This document shows positions 1 to 13,400 of a stretch of 64,000 nucleotides of DNA, in pieces. The DNA comes from Monarcha castaneiventris obscurior. Taxonomy: Eukaryota > Chordata > Aves > Passeriformes > Monarchidae. Location: positions 186,001 through 250,000 of the forward strand of contig JAMPIT010000712.1 of the NCBI GenBank assembly GCA_026261815.1. The letters are read 5' to 3'. Below the pieces are notes generated by a model that had not been told where the DNA came from, did not search any database, and saw nothing but the letters and a program-made list of their open reading frames with translations. Within the stretch, counting starts at the first letter, position 1, and each line of letters begins with the position of its first letter. Both the position numbers and the translations under genes were made by a program.

Positions 1-302
1 GGATGGATGAGGGATGGATGGAGGGATGGATGAGGGATGGATGGATGGAGGGATGGATGAGGGATGGATGGAGGGATGGATGAGGGATGGATGGATGGAG
101 GGATGGATGGAGGGATGGATGGATGGATGGATGGATGGATGATGGATGGATGGATGGATGGATGGATGGATGATGGATGGATGATGGATGGATGGATGGA
201 GGGATGGATGATGGATGGATGATGGATGGATGATGGATGGATGATGGATGGATGGATGGATGGATGGATGGATGATGGATGGAGGGATGGATGGATGGAT
301 GA
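1..302. repeat. GGAT/GATG tetranucleotide array, cut by window start
   Basis: The first 302 bases are almost entirely tandem GGAT units, interrupted at intervals by GAGG and by single-unit slips giving TGATGG. The interruptions recur (GGATGGATGAGG, then GGATGGATGGAGG), so the array has a higher-order pattern in its first 120 bases and becomes purer after that. The true left end lies outside the window. The open frames through it (Asp-Gly-Trp-Met repeats) are a product of the repeat and not a gene. Confidence 0.97.
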
Positions 303-1364
303 CCAGATTTGAGTCCCTGTGTGCTGTGCTCGGTACAATCAGGCTGCTATCCCGTGGAAGGGCCTGTGAAGGAGGACTCATCCAAGGAGAAAAGGAGCAG
401 CACAGGGCTCTGCAGGTGCTGGGATCCCATCCTCCTTCCCTCCATCCCTCTCTGATGTTTGCTGAGGGACAGGGGCAGATTTTTCATGATTTTGGAAACT
501 GAAAAATAAAACCAAGTGAAAACAATGGGATTTTCCCCCCAAAATGCTTCATTTGCCCTTTCACTTTACTGGACCACCCTACAAAAAATGAACTTTGATA
601 AACCCCAGCTCCATCTCCAGGCACACACAGCCTGCCACAGGGAATGGCCCTTCTTTGCCCTTCTCATCCCAGCTGGCAAATCCCCTTATCTGCAGGGACG
701 TGGCTTCCCCAGCCTCTCCCATCTCCCTGGATTTTCCACCCTGCTCGCCTGCCTGCAGCTCTGGGATACCCCTCAGCAGGGCAGAAACCCCTCAGTGACC
801 AATTTCCCACAGCTGAAAGATGCTTTTGAGTAAATCCGGGGTAGCCAGGCTTAACCAAACCGAACAGGGCCTTCATTTCAAGGCTCGGAATTTTCTGTCT
901 GAGCCCGAGGAGCGGGAAGGCTGCCGATAATTAAGGGACATCTGTCACCCGCGTGTTCCCGCTGGGTTTGTCAGGAAATGCTGACATAATGTGAGGAGAA
1001 GAAACCTGCTTTGGAGCAGGGCTTGCCATGCTGGCTTCCAGCTCCAGCCCTGCCACGGGCAAAGGCTGCTCCTGCCCGATGTTGGGAAGGGCTGGAGGAG
1101 CTGGTATGGGGCTCATCCTGCTCTCCCAGGCAGGGTCACATCCCAAAGCTTTGCCAAACCTGGAGCAAAAGCCATTTCTGCTCCCTCTGTCCCACCTCAG
1201 CCTTGAGATAAGGTTCAAGCTGCATGAGGTTAAAAGATAAACAACTTGGAGGGTGTTTTTTTGCTTTGAGGGCATTTGGGGTATTTCCTGCCAAGAGCTT
1301 GGGGTTTTTTTCTGGCTTAACAGCTACAGGAAGTTGGGGTTTTTTTTTAATTCTGAGGATTTTT

Positions 1365-1542
1365 ATAATCCAGAGAAGTTGAGGTTGTGGCTGCACCATC
1401 CTTGGAAGTGTCCAAGGCCAGGTTGGATGGGGCTTGGAGCAACCTGGGACAGTGGAAGATGTCCCTGCCCATGGCAGGGGGGGGAATGAGATGATCCTTA
1501 AGGTCCCTTCCAACCCAAACCATTTCAGGATTGTGTGATCCC
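1365..1542 (+). mobile_element. CR1 LINE 3' tail fragment
   Basis: The segment carries the avian CR1 3'-end signature: 'gtccaaggccaggttggatg', then a CCTTAAGGTCCCTTCCAACCC block, ending in CATTTCAGGATTGTGTGAT. It is heavily 5'-truncated and its start has diverged. The element lies in + orientation. Confidence 0.9.
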
Positions 1543-1634
1543 TAAGAACTCCAGGACTGTGGGAGCTGGGATTTACAAGTATTGGCCAAATTGATTTTTT
1601 TTTTTTATTATTTCCTCAAGCTCCCAGTGGGCTG

Positions 1635-1700
1635 AATCCTCATTTGTGACATCACCGATAGGGAAACTGAGGCAGGGACCAAGGCCACACTCACTCCTCT
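1635..1700 (+). repeat. Possible relic of an ancient MIR-like SINE
   Basis: The phrase GGGAAACTGAGGCAGGGACC followed by CCAAGGCCACACTCAC resembles the conserved core of MIR-type tRNA-derived SINEs. The match is short and from memory only, so this is tentative. Confidence 0.3.
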
Positions 1701-4700
1701 GGTCTAACCCTTTGGAAAAGGGGCTGCTCTGACCCTTGGGATTGGAATCTGCTCTCAGAGGAAGAAATAAACCTCAAGTAAGTATTTTGGCACCTGATGA
1801 GAAAGCAGGGCTCCTGCTCTCTGTTTAATGGAGCTGCTGATGTACGAATTCCTGTGTGAATAATGGATGTTTGGAAATGCTTCGAGCACTGGGAATGGGA
1901 AGGACACTGTTACTTCCCTGGGCTCTGAAAGCCAGTGGCAGAAGTTCCCAGAATTGTTTGGACTGCAGCAATAGGGATTCATAATTCATAACAAAGAAGA
2001 GATGAACCAAGAAGACACAGCAACGTAAAGAAGTTGACATTACTCATATTCCTTTCTTGTGAACTGCTGTCACAAGAGTGTTCAAGGATCTTTTTTCTGG
2101 GCAGGTAAATACCTGTGGAAGGATTTATTCTGTATTTGATGTAGGTTTTAAAGCAAGGTTTCCTTCTTGCAGCCTGTTTTGTAGGGATTTTAACAGATTC
2201 AACCTGGAATAGCGTGTCTGGGCTGGCCAAACAGGAGAAATTCCTGCACTTCCCAAAAGCCAGAGTAGAAAGTTATCCTACACATTTCATGCATTGGGTT
2301 TAAAGGGGAAAAAAAAAAAAAAAAGAGCAAAGCACAAACCAAACCCCCAGAAAACTCCGAGGCAGATTCGCAGGGTTTCAAGATCTGCTTAAGGAATCAG
2401 CGAGCAGGATTCAGGAGCACTTAATAACAGCCTGTATTACAGGGTACTATTAACATGGGATAATCCAGCAGGAAAAGAAAGGGCGAGGGATAAAGGAACG
2501 TCGCCCTACAACAGTGAGACCTTCAGAAATCAAGCCACGAGAGTTCTAAACCAGATTAACTCGGCTGTCACTGCCAGGCGCCGCTGCGGGCACGAAGCAG
2601 GAGCAGCAGGGATGGGGAAGAGCAGGATGTTGGGATTTTCCCTGGGATGAGAGGCACACCTCGGTCCTGCTGAAACAAAGGAGCCCAGGTGCTGACAAAT
2701 CCCAGTGGAAATTGTTCTGAAGTGAGGGGACTTCTGGATTTGGACTGAAACTCATCCCAGACGTGATGGGATGAACGGAGCTCCCCAAAAGGAGCGGAGC
2801 TGGAGGCTGCATTCCCTGTCCTCATTCACTTCTTCCCCAGCTTCATTTCCAGCCAGAAATTCAACCTTCCCTGGGCTTCCACCTCCTGGAAAAGCTCTTC
2901 TCACAACCACCCCGAGCTCCTCTTTTACCCTCTGCTCATATTTCCCAGTGTTGCTTGACCCTTCCTGTCAGACTTCCTCCGTGATTGACAGGATTTTCAA
3001 GGCCCTGTGAATTTTGGATGGATAATTCTGGAGATCTCGGGGTGAAAGCTGGTGCCAGATGAGCAACCTGTGTCAGTTTTTCATTTACCTCGAATGCCCC
3101 ATCTTCATCAGGAGAAGAGCAAACAGGGGGCTGGAATGTTAAAGTAAGGGGCCCAAGTCAAACTCGGGAGTGAAAAGCCTCCAGGTTATTTGTTGGAAGA
3201 GCAAATTTGGAAGGAACTGGCTTTCAATCTGCATGCAGGCACCCAACTGATTAGCAGAGCTGCTGAGCACTCAGATTTGGCCTTCAGCTCTGGGTTTATT
3301 GATCCTGAGTGCTCACACACAGCTCTGGAGTGCTGCAGAGCAGCCTCTGCTCCTCCTGACATGCTGGCAGCACCCAGCCCCTACAGGATCCATCCCTAAA
3401 GCTCTGTACAAGTCTCATAAATTCCTGCTGGGCAGTGGGTGGTAGAAGGATAGATCCCAAAATGCTGAAATCACATCCTGGGAAAAACCAGAACCATGTG
3501 AAATGAAATCCTGGCCCAGCTGAAGTCAATGAAAGTCTGAACAGGGCTGAGGTCTCGCTCTGTCTGCAACAGGCGCCTGCTCCAGCGTCCCAAAAATCCC
3601 TCCTTAAACAAGAGCAGGCTGCCCATGGTTCTCATCAGTCTCAAATACTTCCTATGTTTATTTTCTTGGCCCAAGCCCAGCTTTGCCAGTTGCTGCTCTG
3701 TGCACTCTGCTGGCCCGTGCTCCCTCCCATGTCCTCACATGTCCTGGCCATCCCAAGCTGCTGAGCTGTGCCGCTCCGAGCCCTGAATCCCAGCCCATCC
3801 TCCTCCCCAAATACCTCTGGTTTATATTTACTCCTCAGAATGCTTCGGGATCAGTTTGGGAAGGAAGACTCTCCAGCAATGTAAGATGAGACCATCCCTC
3901 AGTGGCTCTTCCCATGAGGATGTGGCTGCAGCCCAGGATCCTGCGATTCCCATCCCGTGAAATCAGGCTGCTCACAGGGATCAGGGGCCACACACTTGGG
4001 GACAGGGTTTCCTCTTGCCCCTCGGCCACAGCAGCAAGGAAACAGCCAGGGATGGGCTGCCCAAGCCCTGCAGGGGCCGTGTGTGATCCACAAAATCCAT
4101 CCTCGTGACACCAGGGAAGCCACCAGGACCAAAAGGGTGGCCACAGCCAACACCAGCACTCAGCCAAGCCTGGTTTTATTGCAAAACTGCTGTCTCAGAC
4201 AAGTCTCTTGCTCCTTTACCATGCCTGGTTTTTCGTCTGTCAGCCAGAAATAATTGCCAACACACGATCCTGATTTTTGGGTTCAGAAGCACCGGATTCC
4301 TCCAAAAACCAGGGAAAGAAGTGGCTGTGAGCTGGCTGCTGACACAGCCCTCACCCACCTGCTCAGGACACCGCTGCTCCTGCTTTGTCCTGAATTCCCA
4401 GCCAGGAGAGCGAGGATCAGTCTTGCTGGGTGGCTCAGGGTCAGCCCTTCATCCCATCTGCTCTGGATCACCCACTGTGACCCGGGACGGGAGCAGACGG
4501 CTCCAAACCTGAGCCACGTTGGCTGAAATCCATGGGAAAAGCTGTCAGGATGCGATGCAGAGTCAGGCAGCGCTGGGCTTTGGGATCTAGACAAGTTCCT
4601 TTCCCCTCCCTCGCTGCCATCACCTGTAACTTTGCAGACACTGAGCCCAGGAAGGTTCCTATCCCCTCATTAACCAGAACTCCTCGTGCTCCAGAAGATC

Positions 4701-4869
4701 CTGTGCTGGTGGGGACAGCGATGCACAGGGATGGATGTGGATGGCCAGGATCTGCAGAGGCAGGGTAGGGCCAAAACCATCTCGTGTTCCAAGGATTCCT
4801 CTTCCTTTTCCCAGGTGTCAGCAGCAGCGTCCCCCCTGCAGCTGCACCACAGAGGAACCGGTGTCCACT

Positions 4870-5148
4870 CTGCTGGGAGGGACAGGACCCAGGGAATGGC
4901 TTCCCACTGCCAGAGGCAGGGTTAGATGGGATATTGGGAAGGGATTCTTCCCTGGGAGGGTGGCGAGGCCCTGGCACAGGATGCCCAGAGAAGCTGTGGC
5001 TGCCCCTGGATCCCTGGAATTGTCCAAGGTCAGGTTGGAGCAGCCTGGGATGGTGGGAGGAGTCCCTGCCATGGCAGGGGGTGAAATGAGAGGAGCTTTA
5101 AGGTCCCTTCCAACCCAAAGCACTCTGCCATTCTTTGACTGATCCCAA
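4870..5148 (+). mobile_element. CR1 LINE 3' tail fragment
   Basis: This copy contains the typical passerine CR1 3' block: GGGATATTGGGAAGGGATTC, a CCCAGAGAAGCTGTGGCTGC segment, and the terminal TTTAAGGTCCCTTCCAACCC. It ends near a degenerate ATTCTTTGACTGATC repeat. It is 5'-truncated and in + orientation. Confidence 0.93.
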
Positions 5149-5654
5149 TAGCTTCACCAACCCTTCCATAAAATTACAGAACTTGGTTTTCCCAAAGGTT
5201 CAAAATCAAGCAAGACACTTTAAAATCTGCTGTGTCTGCTGCAAGCAGCTCAGACCTGAGGATGTTCTGCTCCTCAAAGGGGCTTCTCTGGGATGGAGAA
5301 GCAAATCCATTCAATAACTGGGCTGTTACCTGAGGCTGGGTGATTTTTGGCAGACTTGGAGTAGAAGAGGAGGCCCATCCTTTACTGTCTGTCCTCACCA
5401 CTACACCCCGAGCACAACCAGTGACAGCCACACAAACTGTTGTTTTCCACCAGAACTACCTATTTTTTGTGGCTAATACTTGGCTTTTTTTTTTTTTTTT
5501 TTTTTTTAATGAGGATTTCCTATTCACATCCAAGTGTGATGGCATTCCAGTGCCCAGAACTCCCTGGGAATGCCGAGACCTCCTGCTGCCCACATCCACT
5601 TCCCCAAAACACATCTCTGCCTTCAAAACACCCCCAAGTGCAGTTTGGACAACG

Positions 5655-5762
5655 CTCTTGGGCACATGGTGGGATTCTTGGAAATGTCCTGTGCAGATCC
5701 AGGGGTTGCACCTGATGATCCTTTTGCGTCCCTCCCAACTCAGAGCATTTCATCGTTTGTTG
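5655..5762 (+). mobile_element. CR1 LINE 3' tail, divergent subfamily
   Basis: A short fragment contains GATTCTTGGAAATGTCCTGTG and then CCTGATGATCCTTTTGCGTC with CCTCCCAACTCAGAGCATTT. This is the 3' end of a CR1 subfamily different from the more common type in this window. It is short and decayed. Confidence 0.65.
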
Positions 5763-6864
5763 CTTCCTTCTCCTTTAGTTGAGCAGCACAAGAATTGAGT
5801 CCAAAAATGGGTATGGATTAGCCCAGTCTCGAAATGTACGGCACAAAGTTGTGTTTTCCACCATTCCTGGGCTCTGTAGCAACAGTAGGTTCCTGGCACC
5901 CTCTAATGGAAAAGCTCCGTCACTGAAATCACCGTCTCGGGCCGCGAGTGCTCGGCTCCTGCCGCTCTGGTTTTAATCCCCACATCACAGGAATAACTCC
6001 GAAGCCAGGAAGGACCCGGAGAAATGTGCTGAACAAATGTCAGGGCTGCTCTGGGGGAAGCAGAGGCTGCCTGGGGCTCGCCCCCGACGCCGGGAATCCG
6101 GCACGCACTGGGATTGCTGCTTTACTTATGGAAATGCACGGGAAGAGCTCGTCAGTGCTGACATTTGGGCCTTGTTTGTGAATTTAAGGCACGTGCTCGG
6201 GGGCTCATCATGTTACAGCGCCTGACTTTCCCTTTCCCCCTCCTCTCCCTCGGCCACATGGAGAAGGTGGCATTTTCTAGGATATTTTTCCAAGTGTGGC
6301 ACCCTGGAAGCAGCTGAAATCTCAGGTGGGCCTTGGCTCTGGAGCCGGTTTGTAAACAGAATTCCTGGTTGAATTATGAGGTGTTTTGAAAGCTTGGGCC
6401 TTCCTAGAAAGTGACATCCGTAGCCAGGGAAGCACTCCAAGGATTTGTCCCCGGCTGAGGGGGCACAGCTGACATTTAGAGGCACAGAAAAATCCGGGCT
6501 GGTGGCAAGGACAGGGCTCCTGTCAGCCTCAGGCCAAGGGGGAGAACGCTGCAGCTTTTGGCTTCTCCTCAGGGATTCAGGATTCAGGGATTCAGGCTGA
6601 GGATCATTCAGGGTGGATCATGGGCAAGAATTGGCTTTTCCACAGGTGGCTCAGCGAGATCCCTGCCCAGGTAAAATGTGGAATTTCTGCTCAGTGAGAG
6701 TCTGCCCCTTGCTGAGCTGCCAGAGGAGGAGTGGGGTAGGAAGCAGGGCCTGGCTCATCAATCTCACCCTCTATACCCAGAGACAAATAAAATCATTTAA
6801 GTAACTGTTTAATACAGGAGAATCCCATTTCCAGCAAACGCTGCTCCATGCCAGGATCAAAGCT

Positions 6865-7165
6865 GTGGAGAGGGGCTCTTCATCAGGAACTGGAGTGGAA
6901 GGACAAGGGGGAATGGCTTCAAACTGAAAGACAGCAGGGTTAGGTGGGATATTGGGAAGAAATTCCTCCCTGTGAGGGTGGGCAGGCCCTGGTACAGGGT
7001 GCCCAGAGAAGCTGTGGCTGCCCCTGGATCCCTGGAAGTGTCCAAGGCCAGGTTGGAGCACCCTGGGACAGTGGAAGGTGTCCCTGCCCATGGCAGGGAG
7101 TGGATTGGGATGAATTTTAAGGTCCTTTCCAACCCAAACCGTTCCATGATTACTGAATCATGGAT
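6865..7165 (+). mobile_element. CR1 LINE 3' tail fragment
   Basis: About 300 bases of CR1 3' end begin at GAGAGGGGCTCTTCATCAGG, pass through GGGATATTGGGAAGAAATTC and CCCAGAGAAGCTGTGGCTGC, and finish at AACCCAAACCGTTCCATGAT. The element is in + orientation and better preserved than most copies here. Confidence 0.94.
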
Positions 7166-10077
7166 TGGCTGCAGTGTGCAGGAGATTCCAGCACATCAGG
7201 TGGCATTTCCCTTGGCAAAAGGTTCCCAAAACCCAATAAAAGCCAAAGAAAAAAGCAAACAGCCTCGAGCCTGGCAAATGTGCCAGTGGTGACACCAAGA
7301 GTTTGACACTGCCATGGCTACCTGGGCATCTTTTGTCTCACAAGGCAGAGCAAAAATCAGGCTGTGATGTGCCAGACCATAAAAACCATAGAGGACCAGT
7401 ATCCCCCAGTATCCCCCGAGGGTTACCTGAGTCCCTTAGGTGAATTTTACCTGTAAGATTAAGGCACAATCAAACACAGACCTCTGCAAGTGAAAGCCAG
7501 TCCTGAAATTCAGCAGGTCTCTTCTGAAATCCCTTTAACACCCTTTTACTTTTAGAATCCCAGTTTCCACAGCAACAAGACACACAGCTCTCTGCGGAGT
7601 TTGGGGCTATAAATAACCCCAAGATCTATAATTGTGATATTAGCTATGAGGGCTTTAAAAAAAAAAATAAAAATTGCATGTGGTAATGAAGGGGAAAGCT
7701 CAGCGCTGAAAGGAAACAAATTTAACGAGGAAAAGATGGTTCCTAACTCGGTTTAGAGCACAGCTTTGAACAAAGGAAAGCTGCTCCCGGTAAGATCGTG
7801 CCTTTTCTGAGAGTCACATTGATTTCAGTCGGATTTTTGGGAGTGGTGCTTTGCAGTCTCCCTTTTAGCTGTGTTGAAACTGCGTTGGCTCAAGAAAAGA
7901 AGGGCAAAATGGCAATTAGGTGTTGTTTTCCCAGCCTCGCTCGTTGTGGGGAAGCAATTAGGAGGTACCAGCGAGCCAGGTTTTAGCTCAGCCTGACTCC
8001 TGCCTGCCCCAGCAGCCCCTCCATCCTTCCTTGGGGAAGGGATGTGTCCACGTGCTAACTTTAAACTCGTCTTTTAATCCTAATTGCTCCTGTGATCCGG
8101 GAGGATCAGCACCGCCCGCAGGGAAGATGCTATTCCTTGGGATGCAGTCAGAGGGCAGGAATTTGCTCTGCCGGCCCTAGAGAAGTGCTGGCCTTCCCCC
8201 TTGACATCGGCGTGTAAACAAAGGCGCAATCCCAGGAGGGAAGATAAATATTGGCCGCGTTGGAAGCAGAGAGGAAATGAAATAACCATCACATGGCGTA
8301 AAAAGCAGCTCGGCAGGGGAGGAGGGGGGGGACCGGTGGCTCGGAGCTGGCAGAACAGATTTGTATACAGTAGTGAGGAGGAGGAGATGAGGAAGGAGAA
8401 GAAAGGAAACACAAATCAAAGAGTTATTTGGAGTTTCCTCTCTCACAAACAGAAGGTCCGTGTTATTCAAACAGACGCAGCGCATGTCACCCGTTTGCTG
8501 GGGTTTGTTATTTTAAGGATGGTCTTAGGAAGAAAATAAATTCCACGCCGAGGCTCCTTTATACCCATTTTAGGCAGTCTGTGGAGAGGAGCCCAAAGAG
8601 TGGGGTTGTGGAGATTCCTCCAGGCTGAGCTGCTGGTACATCCTCTGCTCTCTCTCCGGGAGGGAATTTTAGTGAATTGCTGGGAAGGAATCCCACAGCA
8701 GCTCCAGCTCGGGGCAGGCTGGGGCAGGAACCCTGCATCGCTGCATCGCTGCTCCCCTGGCCAAGGCACCCAAAGAACTGGGAGAAAAAAGGTGCCTGGT
8801 ACAACATGGAAAGGCAAAATCCAGCAAAACCTGGAAATGGGAAGCTGCTCCCTGGCCAGCAATTCCCTACTCAGTCCTGAGTGGAGACACCTCTGCCTGG
8901 GGCTGGGGGGAGAGAGGACTCTGCAGCAAGAGTGGAATAATTCATTTAAATGTGATCCCTTCAAGTCCAGCCTGGGGTCTGAGCATCCATCTGGGTCCTC
9001 TCTGGCCTCACCACCAGCTGGAAAAATTCGGTGGACGATGATTTGCAGTGGTGCCTCTCCAAAGGAATTGGCCTTGCAGCCCAGGATAAAGCAGGGAGCA
9101 GAACAACGCTGGAGTCTCCCCTGAGCCCCAGCAGAATCAGGATTTGCTTCTCCTGAAGGTGTTGGTTTGTCCATGGGGAGAAAAGGGAGATATAAAACAC
9201 ATTATCCTGGTCCCCAACACGTGGTCTGGTGGAAATCTGCTGTTGATGTGACACAGGCACCAGTTTGGTGTCTTTTTCTGACATTGCCACACTGAGAGCT
9301 GTAGAAATTTCTGGGGGGAAAGAACCAGCACCAACATTATCCATATACAGAAAAAAAAAAAATTAAATACCTAGCTGCAATTTCTGGGCTCAGAGTGCAA
9401 ACATTTAATTCCAGCACCTCCTGGCCTAGTGACATTTCTGGATGGATTGTGTTTTCCAAAGGGTTTTCGAGCTTCTCTCCTCCTCTGGATAAAAGCAAAG
9501 CAAAAGCAGACATGAAAAACCTTTCCCTTCAGAGAACACATCGGGCACAGGACACACCGTGGGACTGGTGGGACATTTCTGTCCCTGTGATTAACTGATC
9601 ACCATGCAGGACATTTCAGAAGCTGTTTTAATAGAAGACAAAAAAAAAAAAAAATTGGAATCAGTAAGAAATAGTAAAAGGAAAAGAAAACATGAGGCAT
9701 TGCAGAGGGAGCAGGCACCAGGCCCATTCTCTGAGGGCTCTGTCCTGCTCCCACTGAAATCAAAAGGAGTTTTAGAGTTGGCTGCAGTGGGAACAGGAAC
9801 AGTCCTTAAGGCACTAATTAGTACAGCTGGCTGAATAATGCATAATGAACAGTTCATTCAGCTAATTTCATCTCTTTTTCTATTCATGACTTGCCTGTGA
9901 ACCAATCCCAATTTTCTCATTTTGGTCGTCATTCAGAAGCTATTTGTGGGTTTCTTCAGGAAATCATCGCCAGCCTGCAATTCCAGCGTGCATCCCAACA
10001 TGTAAATATTGGGAATTTGCACAGGAGTGTTCAAGTGTGGGACCTGCAGGTGGGACAGGGGACATCAGCTCTCTAAA

Positions 10078-10448
10078 GGTGGGCTGGGAGAGCTGGGGCT
10101 GCTCAGCCTGGAAAGAAAAAGGCTCCAGGGAGAGCTCAGAGCCCCTTGCAGTGCCTAAAGGGGCTCCAAGAGGGATTTTGGACAGGGACATGGAATGACA
10201 GGATGGGGGAATGGCTTCCCACTGCCACAGGGCAGGGATAGGTGGGATATTGGGAAGGAATTGTTCCCTGGGAGGGTGGGGAGGCCCTGGCACAGGGTGC
10301 CCAGAGCAGCTGTGGCTGCCCCTGGATCCCTGGCAGTGCCCAAGGCCAGGCTGGAGCACCCTGGGACAGTGGAAGGTGTCCCTGCCATGGCAGGGGGTGG
10401 AATGGGATGAGCTTTAACTCCCTTCCAACCCAAACCTTTGTTTCATTC
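10078..10448 (+). mobile_element. CR1 LINE 3' tail fragment
   Basis: About 370 bases of CR1 3' end run from GGCTGGGAGAGCTGGGGCTG through GGGATATTGGGAAGGAATTG to CTTCCAACCCAAACCTTTGT. It is in + orientation and is the longest of the five copies upstream of the gene. Confidence 0.94.
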
Positions 10449-13400
10449 TTGCCCGAGCTGATTTTCTACAACCACGTGCAGCAAGAATTTCAAATGTTGC
10501 AAAGAAACACTGAACTTTACATCCATATTCAGCACACACTTGGGCACTTTCCTTTTCTTCCTCATCCCTTCTCCTCCAGCATTTTAAAGAGATCTAGCTG
10601 GTTATTGGAATACTGACCCAAGGCAGCGAGAGCAGGGATATGATGTGAAAACACCCCAAGGAATGTCACTGGAATAATCAAGTGAATACTTCCAGATTTT
10701 CCTTTCCAGCTCTGAAGTGTTTTGGCTTTAGCAAGGAGTGAATGAACATTGTGTAATGGATGGGGGCTGGAATCTGCCTGTGGATCACAGAGGACAACTC
10801 CACTGGGTTGCTGCCCATCCCTAATTTGGTAAAGTCACCCAAAATGTGACTTTGCTGGGGGAAGATTGAAGTAAGGAACTATTCCAAACAGGAATGCAAA
10901 GGAAATAGCTGCCCTGTGATGGGGCAGGCTGAGGCATCCCTGTCCTTCCAGCCAGGAGAGGCTGGGACAGGCCCAAGCACCAGCAGGGACAGACAGACAA
11001 ACCCAAACGTGTTTCTTTCACAGCAGCTCCCGAGAGCGAGGGAAGGGAGCTGGGAAATGCTTTTGGCAGGCAGGCACTGTGGATTTTCACGCTGAAGGAA
11101 GTCCCACGGGGAGCCACACAAAGCCAGAAGGGCATCCTGGCTTCTGGGGCCCCGGAGGGACGAGCCAGCACTGCTGGAAGGGAGGGACACTCGGGGCAAG
11201 GGATGCTCGGGGCTGCTCACGCTTTGAATTTTGAAAGGCAGGGCGTGATTGAGGGGGGATCTTCGCTGAGAGAGAGGAGAGCTAGTCTCTTACGTCTCCA
11301 GCTGGGGAAAAAAAAACCCCTGGAAAATCGGTATTTACAGAGCCTTCTGTGCGTGCCGGAGTCCATCGGCAGAGGGCAGTGACAATCGCAGGCTCATCCT
11401 CAGCCTTCAATGCATCCCGCTCCTGCTGCTGGCACAGCAAGGACACCTTCCCCACCCTGCCCGAACCAAACCCGGCTTCATCCTTGAAAATCAAACCCCA
11501 AGGGATGCTGCAGACCCGACATCTGGCCGCTTTTTGGTTTGGGGTGTGGTGTTTTTCCCCCCCTCCCCTTCCCAAAGCCCACGCGATATTTTTCTCTGCG
11601 CTTCAAAGCCGGGATTTGTTTGTTTTTTCAAGCCCGAGAGCTCCAATTCCAGCATCTGCGCGAAAGCCGACAGGAAATAACCCGTGTGCACAGAAGTAGT
11701 TGGGAGAACATGCAAGGGCAATATTTATCTTCCCTTTCCGCGGATCGGAGCACGCAAGGCTCCGGCTGCTGCCACTCACCGCATCCCGGCAGGAAAAGAC
11801 AGGGATCGGCTTTGGGGTGGAGCCTCAGGATAAAAGGATTTCGGTGTGGATTGGGAGAGCCGGGGCAGAACAGCAATGAGGAGGAAGGTTTGGAACAAGG
11901 CAGCCAGGAAGGGGGATGAGGGGAGAGGCACGGGATGATGGGGAAATTTGGGAGAGGTGGGATGGAGCAAGGAGGCAGCGCTGAGGATCTCCAAAGGAGC
12001 CAGCAGCTCCCGGTGAAAGGCACAGAGATCCCACGCTAAACAACCCAAAATTGGTCTGTCGGGTTTTATGTTCATCCACGTACAGAGTGGGCTTTCAGCT
12101 CAGATCATCCTGGGAAAGCATTCAATCCCAAAAAAAAGAGGGAGAGCTGTTTTGGCGTGGAACCCACCCGAGAGAAGGCTGCCCATCACAGCTGACTCAG
12201 AGCCGAGACAGCAGCGGGTTCATCTCTGGCTTTGCAAGGCATTTTGGTGGAAGATCTGGGATTTCCAGGCTGGATTTCTGGCAGAAGTGCTAAGGTTTAA
12301 GCCACATTTAGGTGGTTTAAAATGTCAAACGTGTCATTAAATGGGCAGAAGTTTTTGTAAGTGTTGAGCAGCCTCCTAAAGGCTCCTAAATGTGATCCCA
12401 AAAAGCTCTGAGAAGGTCCCTGTGGAGGAGTTCTGTGGGCTGGGAGCATTGGGCACTGGATGGATCTGGGTAACTCAACTGGTCTTTTATCCAGCAGCCT
12501 CCCAAACAAATCCCCTCCTTTCCACGGCAGAGATTCTCATTTCCATTGTCTCCGTGGATGGATACAGGGGTGAATGATCTCCCTTCACACTGGACTCAGT
12601 TCCCCACCTCCCACTGAATTATTTCAGTTAATTTTTACAGGCTTTTGGCCATTCTGTGCCGAGTGGAGTCAAACTCCCAGGAAGGATTTATCTGGGTGGA
12701 TTTGGCTACAGTGGCTCTGAGGCGCTGCTTGAAGGGGAAGAAGCACTTCAGCCAAGCTCCTTGGTTTAACAGGATTGAGGAAATCCAAACAGGAGAATTC
12801 AGACCCTTACAGCAGCAGGTAAAACTGAGATGTTGAAGGACTGGAGCCTCTCTCAGGCCCCAGCTGACTGCAACATCCAATAACAGCCTCTGCATGCTCT
12901 GAAAATACAAAAAGAGGAAAATTAGTTATTGTTTACTGATTACTCCAGCAAGGAATCTTCCCCGGTTGTTTCGAGCATGCACAAAGAGAGCTTGCAGGGA
13001 GAACAGGCAGGAAATGGGATGATGTGGGGATGAAATGAGGAGCCACTTTGGTGTCCTGTGCTCGTAGGAGGAACAGGGCTGCACAGGCACCCCAGAACGA
13101 CCTTCACTCCCAGCCCACTGCCTGGCCAAGTGGTAACACGAGCTCTCACACAGTTGATTTATCTCCCTGAAGGCGGTTCCTGGCTCTGCCCCTGGATAGC
13201 CAGGAATTCTTGGTGACAGAATTATATGTCACGCCCCTTTTGGTTTCCTCAGGCTTCACCCAAAGCCACTTCTAATCCGAGAAAAAGCTCCCAGTTCATC
13301 TATTATACTTCAGGTTAGGGTTTGTTTTGCTGTCTGGCATCCAAGACAAAAAAAAATTTCTGGCTGTAAACCACAGAATCACTCTTTTGCAACAAAATTC

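Noticed and set aside
248..502. Frame starting with Asp-Gly-Trp-Met repeats
   Set aside because: It is a product of the GGAT array followed by unrelated non-coding sequence.
8467..9174. Overlapping long frames on both strands (235 and 174 codons)
   Set aside because: Neither shows a recognisable domain, splice-linked partner or coding-like bias. Two long frames on opposite strands of the same interval point to low stop density by chance.
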